NCBI GenBank assembly: GCA_032718865.1 | Contig: JALUTQ010000004.1 | Location: forward strand, 930,001 to 994,000 | Length of the DNA: 64,000 nucleotides | Direction of reading: 5' to 3' | From: Tilletia caries | Lineage: Eukaryota; Basidiomycota; Exobasidiomycetes; Tilletiales; Tilletiaceae | In this document: positions 57,730-64,000 of the stretch, piece by piece | Numbering within the stretch: the stretch's first letter is position 1 | Layout: each line of letters starts with the position of its first letter | Translations under genes and position numbers: made by a program | Notes under the pieces: model-generated | What the model was told of the DNA's origin: nothing | What the model saw: only the letters and a program-made list of their open reading frames with translations | Databases searched by the model: none

Positions 57730-60700
57730 ATGAATGTCCCGAATGACGATTTCCACGATGTTCTAACAATGGATATCCGGTTGACATTGGGACATTACTT
57801 TCCGAAGCAAAGCTATTCTCGCAAACCCCGAGAAGGGCTCATCAAACTTCTCCTGGACAACCTGATCGGAGAAGAAGTCGGACACTACGCTCGACTTACG
57901 CGTCGGGATGTCGACAAATCTACGGTTGACATAAACGCGATCAAGGCGTCCGTTCACCGTTGCATGGACAAGCGATACACCTCAATTATGCTCTCTCGAT
58001 ACTTTGCTTCACCTGTCAGGACATCAGACCCTCGCCTGCGAAACATGTTCGATTCTTTTGGCGCACCTTTACCCATTCCAAAACCACCATCCAGTGAGTA
58101 TTCTTCTTTCCGATGCATTCAAGCAGAACTTGATACTAATTGTCCCTGTCTACAGCAATTAATTCCACTGAAAACGTAACAGCGTCGACAACTCCAGCGT
58201 CGACAACTCCATCAAGTAGGTATCATAACTTTTGCGTATCTGTGATGTGCTTGACCCTGACAATTCTTCTTCCCTGTCACAGATTGGCCGCAGCTCGTTC
58301 CAGAAGAGGTCATGAAAGAAAGCTTCCAACAATACCGGCTCGGCACTCAGCTTGAAATCGGGCCGACCTGTGCTGTTTGTGCCCGTCGCTCTTTCACCAA
58401 GGACACTCTTTTTCAGAACCATGTCTTATGCACCCGGATCAATGCTGCATTACTCGACCTCACTTGCCTTCAAATCACGGACGAACACATTCTGGCCCGC
58501 GGCTCCGATCATTTCGATTTTGGACACGACCTCGTAAACGGTTTGGCTCTCGACAAGTCGGGAGTTCACGTTGAACACTCCCAGGTGCAACTCGACATCT
58601 GTCAAGAGTGTAAAAAATGCTTGACCGGCAAAAGAACGAACACTCCGGCCCTGTCGTTGGCAAATGGTAACATCCGTGGCTACCTACCCGAACATCTACG
58701 CGATTGCACCTGGCTAGAGGAACGCCTGTGTGCCAAATATCTCGCTTCAGCCTACGTCATTCGCCTCTACGACTTGACCGCTCCAAACGCGCCGGAACAC
58801 AGACCTCGAGTGATGAAGGGACATGCTTGCTCATTTCCCCTGAATACGATCTCTACGGCAACAAAGTTGCCATGGGCTATCGCCGACGGGGGGGCTCTCC
58901 TCAGCTGCCTTGTTATCGGTCCTCGCGCTCCCCGGATGGAAGATCTACGCAACGTCTTCAAGGTTCGCAAACAGAAGGTGCACGACCTTCTTTTATTTCT
59001 CCGTGAAAACTTCAAGGATTATCCTCAGTTCCCGATCGATGAAGACACCTTGGGTCAACTTCCGGACGACGATGTTCCCGAACTTTTGATGCGCAACGTC
59101 TTGTTCACGGAGAACGACAGAGTCCGAGCTCTCTTCGAGACAGAAACGACGGGTATCGAGCTCCATCCGGCTCTGGCACAAGACGAATCCGAACTGGAGC
59201 AACCGCGCACCTTCCTCGAGCATCACGGCATGTTGGACGTCAATGGAACAACCATTTCCGCTCAAGACAGGAGCGCCGCCGCGTTGGCAAATGCAACCGG
59301 CTCTGAACGTCCTGATCTTGTTATCAGGCATGGCACAACATTCATACAGGACTACAAAAACCCAGGGTTATTCCCTGGAATGTATCCGACCCTGTTTCCT
59401 TGGGGAACAGGTGGCTTTGAATCTTCTCGATCCGTCCCCCTCTCCTTCACTCGGCAGTCCTCACATCTTCTCGACCTGGCAGATGAAGCATTTCGTCGAC
59501 ACTGGTCGTACATCTTCATTGTCGCCAACATCAAATCACGGCGTCTAATTCACCTGGGAACCCGATTGGTCTGTAAGGCGCGCAACTTCAACCAGGTGTC
59601 TACGTCTTTGCAAAGTTTGGATCTCGACGCAGTCAAACTCATCACTCAAAAGCTCAGCAAAGGGATTACTCTTCAAAATCTGGACCCTAAGGAGAAGACC
59701 ATCATGGGTTTACTCAAACAATGCGAACTCGTGTCCAACAAGGTGCCCGGATCAAAGGCTATGATGAATCGAGCTCGAGGAGATATCAGAGGCTACGTCG
59801 GCGAATTCGGCATCTTTCAGCTCTTCTTGACACTGAATCCGAGCCCCATCCACTCTCCCGTATTCCAAATCTTCTACGGAGACCAGAGCACAAAGTTGGA
59901 GCTACGAGTGCCCAGCGTTCCGAAGTCGAACGAACGAGGGATTCGTGTAGCCAATGATCCAGTAGCGGCATCTGATTACTTTCATTTCCACATCCAGGCC
60001 GTCTTCAAATATCTCTTCGGCTGGGACTCGAAAACCAAGGAATCAACCGAGGAAGGCGGGATCTTCGGCCATCTGGCCGCGTTTTTCCTCGTAAAGGAAC
60101 ATACAATGCGAGGACAACTGCATGGACATGCTCTTATCTGGCTCAAAGGAGGAATCAACCCGAGCAGACTGCGACGACGAATGCAGAATGATACCGAATT
60201 CCAGAAACAGTACCTCGCCTTCTTCGACTCCATCATCCACCATCATATCCCTCCCGCCAACGTCGTTGACCAAGCTATACCCACCGACGCCGAACCTACT
60301 CGCTTTCCCAGACAGGAGTGTCCACCTGATCCCGATGCTCCCGACTTTCCCTTCGTGTTCGAGGCAGATCATCGACTTCTTGGCGATGACGTTCAGCGAC
60401 ATTCATGCAGAACGACATGCTTCAAAGGGGGTCGGACTTCATGTCGCTTCTTGTTCCCACATGAACTGAATCCGACCTCCCATTACGACATCGAAACCAA
60501 CTCGATCAACCTCCGCATTAAGGATCCCGTCATCAACTGGCACAACCCAGCGCTTCTAGTTGCAACCCGGCACAATCACGACTTGAAGTCGGTCCAAAGC
60601 GGTCGAAGCGGATTGGCGGCGGCATCATACATTACCTCCTACGCGACGAAGTCGGAAGAAACTCCAGCAAACCAGATTTCGATGATTCAGACCGTCCTGG

Positions 60701-63700
60701 AACGTATGGCATCATTAGGCCAAGACGCAACAGAACTCCGTGGTCTGCTGTCTCGCTGCGTGATGCAATTCGGACGGGAGCGACAAGTTCATGCACAGCA
60801 GGCCGCAACGTACGTCCGCGATCTCGGAGACACCTACCAAAGCCACAATACGATCGCAATGCTCAGCGGCCGCATGATGTTGACTGTCGTCAAACTGTAC
60901 GGCGCTCCTAGAAAAGATTCCGGAGCAGATTCCGAACCATCCGACCCTCCCAGCATTTCGACGGAATTGAGTACAACGACGAATGCTCCCGCACCAGTGG
61001 CAATGGGCGAGACCGACGCAACATCCCAAGAGACGATCGCCTCAACGGCAGCTGCCGAAGACGAAGTCGATCGTGTTGACGAGAACGATGACGATGATTC
61101 AGACGATGACGACGAGCTTTTGCCACTCAGCGCAACCGGAGATGCACATCAAGTCGATGATTATTTTCACCGTGGAGATTCTCTTCAACATCTCTCCTTC
61201 TACGATTTCGTCCGCTTCTGCAAGCTCATCAAAGTACCCAGGAAGGCCAACAAAAATCACCACGCTCTCGGCGACTCTCATCCAAACATCGGCAAACGAT
61301 CGCATCGGTACAATCCTGATCGACAGCAAGGGATTACACGGGCAATCTTCTCCACCATGCCACGCTCGAATGGAACTGAAGGTCACGGGGATTCATACTG
61401 TGCATCAATGTTGTCCCACTTCAAACCTTTCGGAATCGACTCTCCGCTCAAGACCAAGGACGTCACATACGAAGAGGCATTTCGCCAAACCAACTTTTCC
61501 GACGACGCCAAAAGGGTCATGGATAACTGGATGGCCCTGACCGAATGCGATGACGCCCGCGACGCAGAGCAGCTGCTGCGCAGAAAACGAGAAGCATGTC
61601 GGGATCATCACCAGGACGAAGCTGCAGCAGCAATGGCAGCAGGTGAAGGAACACCAGGAGATAGTGCAACGGCGGATGTTGACATCGCCGCAGCTGCAGC
61701 AGCAATGGCAGCAGGTGAAGGAACACCAGGAGATAGTGCAACGGCGGATGTTGACATCGCCGCATTGATGAACAGGAGCGACAAAATGTCTGCACAAACG
61801 CTGCTTCTCATGGCTAATTTAGCCTCCAGCCACTGGTTTGACGCCAACAAGCCAGCAAATTCCTCAACGGTGAACCCGGATTCTTCACAGCACCAGCCTC
61901 CGCCATTCATACCGACCTTTACCGCAGCAGTGAAGCGCAAATGGACAGCTCAACTGGCAGAAATCGAAGCGCAAATGAAGGCCACAGCAACTGCACCCCG
62001 TGCCACCACTGGAGCTCTTGCAGAGTCTCTCGGTTTTGGAGTAGCGGCACCTGCGACAACGCAAGAAGAAGAATTCGTCGGGCCACCCCGACCAATTCCT
62101 GCTCTTCCTACCACAGTTTCAAACAACAAAAAATCCTCACCTCCTGACGAACTGATTCGTACGTTGATCCAGGAACGCAACCTTACCGCATCTCAGGCGT
62201 TGGCGTTCAAGGTGGCTGCTAGGCACTTCTTCACAGAATTGACAGGTCAGTGCACTTCAATATCGATGCACTCATACACGTTCTGATTTTCTGATCAAAT
62301 ATGGCTTCCTTCCTTACAGGGAAAGAACAGGATTCACTTCGATTGTTCATGCACGGCGAGGCCGGCACTGGCAAAACCGTCGTTGTTCGTCTTCTACGCG
62401 AACTACTGGAACGTTTTGGAAAGGGCAACGAAATCTTGTTCATGGCCCCAACCGGAAAGGCTGCCAGCGCAATCGGAGGAGCCACTCAGCATGCAACATT
62501 TGCACTCCGCGTTCAAAAGAAAGGCACGACCAGCGACGATTTGGCTTCAGTCCGCGCCGAAAACACCCACGCAAATCGTATCCGGTATCTACAAGATACC
62601 TTCCGACACGTACGATGGTTATTCTTTGACGAAGTTTCGATGACATCGTGCGAGATGATGGCGGAAATCGATCAAGCCCTCCGAATCGGCCGCCAGCTGC
62701 CAGACGATGTTTTCGGCCGGGTCAACGTCTTATTCGCTGGAGACCTCTGTCAGTTGGCGCCCGTCGGTACAGCGGCTTTGTACAGCGACGCTTCTCTGTC
62801 CTCTCGTACAGCAGAATCTCGGACGATGATGGAACTTGGCCGAGCAGCTTGGTTGGAGGTCAACGAAGTCATCAATTTCACCGAACAGATGCGCATGCAA
62901 GACGTTGATATGGCCGAGTCCCTTTCCCGGCTGCGAGTACGGAAGTGTACAGAGGATGACGCTTCCCTTTTCAACACAAACGTCCTCCGGTCATCCACCA
63001 ACCTGAACGGTATCAATCTGCAAGGTCGAGGCGAGGCCATCGTATTGACGCGCACCAACGAAACGGTACGCGCATTAAACCATCAGAAGGCAGCAGCAAC
63101 AGCCAAATGGGAACACCGTGGTCTCGTCGTCTGCGCCGCCAACGATACCACCACAGCAAAAATGACGGCTGTACACCGATCTTGGCTGCTCAATTTCAAT
63201 GGCGACGCGCGCATCAAAGTCGGGTTGGGACGAATTCCGTTGTATGAAGGAATGCCAGTCGTCTACCGCGGTGGCAACCAAAGTGTATCCTTGGGTATCA
63301 CCAACGGCGCCTTTGCTACCGTACACAGTTGGCAGGTCCGGCAAGACAACTGGGGACACACCGTCGCAGACGGAATCATTCTTCACTTCCCCAACGCCTC
63401 CCCGTTCCAACTGGAATCCCTTCCAGAAAGATGCCTACCTATCATACCTGCATCAACAAGCTTCAAGATGAGCAGCACCACCAACAATAAACTCACTGAA
63501 CAAGTCAAACGAAAACAGCTCCTGATCCAACCCGGCTTTGCGATGACCGTCCATTCAGCTCAAGGGATCACTTCAAAAGGGCCCGTCATTGTCGACCTTC
63601 GCACAGGAGGGTTTGGCGCTTATGTTGCTGCCACCAGGGCAACGAAGAAAGCCGACCTGATTCTGGTTGCACCCATCAAAATGGGCCAACTCAACACACC

Positions 63701-63893
63701 TCCCTTACCCAAGAATCTACGCTCCGAACTTAAGAGGCTCGACAGGATTGCAGCACACACTCGCGAACGTCACGACCACGACGATTGGACCCTGGACGGC
63801 ACGGAACTTAGGAACAAGAGATCAAGAGAAGACGATCTATACGATCAACCTGGTCCATCCGTCCGAAGGAGGGTAGAAACCCTGGATACTTGA
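57730..63893 (+). mobile_element. Helitron RepHel transposase, apparently intact, 1986 aa
   Basis: Rolling-circle transposase joining an HUH Rep nuclease to a PIF1-type helicase. Exons 57730-58093, 58156-58215, 58283-62245 and 62320-63893 join in phase with no internal stop. The order is a zinc-finger-like N-terminus (CAVC, CQECKKC), a Helitron-like N domain (FPGMYPTLFPWGTGG), Rep motif FLTLNPS, the HUH motif GQLHGHALIWL (His755, His757), the two-tyrosine motif YITSYATK (Tyr924, Tyr928), a linker with a tandem duplication, then the helicase: Walker A GEAGTGKT near residue 1475, Walker B FFDEVSM, FAGDLCQLAPVG, and the C-terminal VHSAQGIT and YVAATRA. The 3' hairpin/CTRR end is not visible before the window ends, so the element probably continues to the right. 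Confidence 0.93.
61615..61763 (+). repeat. In-frame tandem duplication in the Helitron linker
   Basis: The stretch coding AAAAMAAGEGTPGDSATADV plus DIAA occurs twice in direct succession (units of about 75 bp from about 61620 and 61695), almost identical in DNA. It is in frame, so the protein is only lengthened. It looks recent. Confidence 0.85.
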
Positions 63894-64000
63894 TCCCTGT
63901 TCCTCACATTCTCTTTACCCAACAGCACCGCTTTTCTTGTAGCTGCTGTTCCACAACTCGCCTCAGATTCCGCCTCGATGTCTCCCGCCTCTTTGGCTCT

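Noticed and set aside
1..64000. CRISPR arrays, rRNA genes, bacterial operons
   Set aside because: No regularly spaced identical repeats with unique spacers, no rRNA-like sequence, and the spliced gene structure is eukaryotic.

Overview
The window looks like nuclear DNA of a basidiomycete fungus. Genes are split by many short GT-AG introns (about 50-350 nt). The products are typical of fungal chromatin, ribosome, Fe-S and redox proteins. The right part is full of fungal transposons: a Crypton, a Helitron, a hAT remnant, a LINE remnant and a second tyrosine recombinase. Some features hint at a smut-related lineage, but the sequence alone does not settle this.

Layout. About 1-36 kb is a gene-dense conserved arm. 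It opens with three chromatin genes: an SPP1-like COMPASS subunit (+, cut by the left edge), an NTO1/BRPF-like NuA3 subunit (-, 10 exons, 1403 aa) and a YTA7/ABO1-like bromodomain AAA ATPase (+, 1489 aa). The last two are divergent across a 725-bp shared promoter. Next come a giant 7-TM membrane protein (2097 aa, -), ribosomal protein uL4 (-), a serine-rich protein of unknown function (+), a multi-TM protein (-), a mitochondrial NFU1-like Fe-S scaffold (+, with a 13-nt microexon), thioredoxin reductase (-, dual-start) and a PUS7-like pseudouridine synthase (+). A clean 595-bp MITE with a 9-bp target duplication lies between the last two.

About 36-54 kb is an accessory region. It holds inverted-repeat elements, tRNA-like segments, broken pieces of host-type genes (malate dehydrogenase, sulfate permease, a protein kinase), a decayed Crypton tyrosine recombinase, a second truncated tyrosine recombinase, a 5'-truncated LINE and a hAT fragment. 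Two identical 15-bp sites with a palindromic core (CTTACGGCCGTAAG) lie at 37.90 and 46.05 kb, about 8.15 kb apart. They bracket the Crypton gene, which reads inward from the right-hand site. This makes a candidate recombinase-mobilised unit. The same palindrome also occurs in two divergent promoters of the conserved arm, so a regulatory reading competes.

About 54-64 kb has an F-box-like gene, a small coiled-coil gene, a minisatellite shared with the 54-kb spacer, and a nearly complete autonomous Helitron RepHel gene (1986 aa, 4 exons) that runs almost to the right edge.

Exon boundaries were read by eye from GT/AG signals and reading-frame phase. Where every exon joins in phase I give the implied protein length. 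Family names rest on recognised motifs, not database searches.
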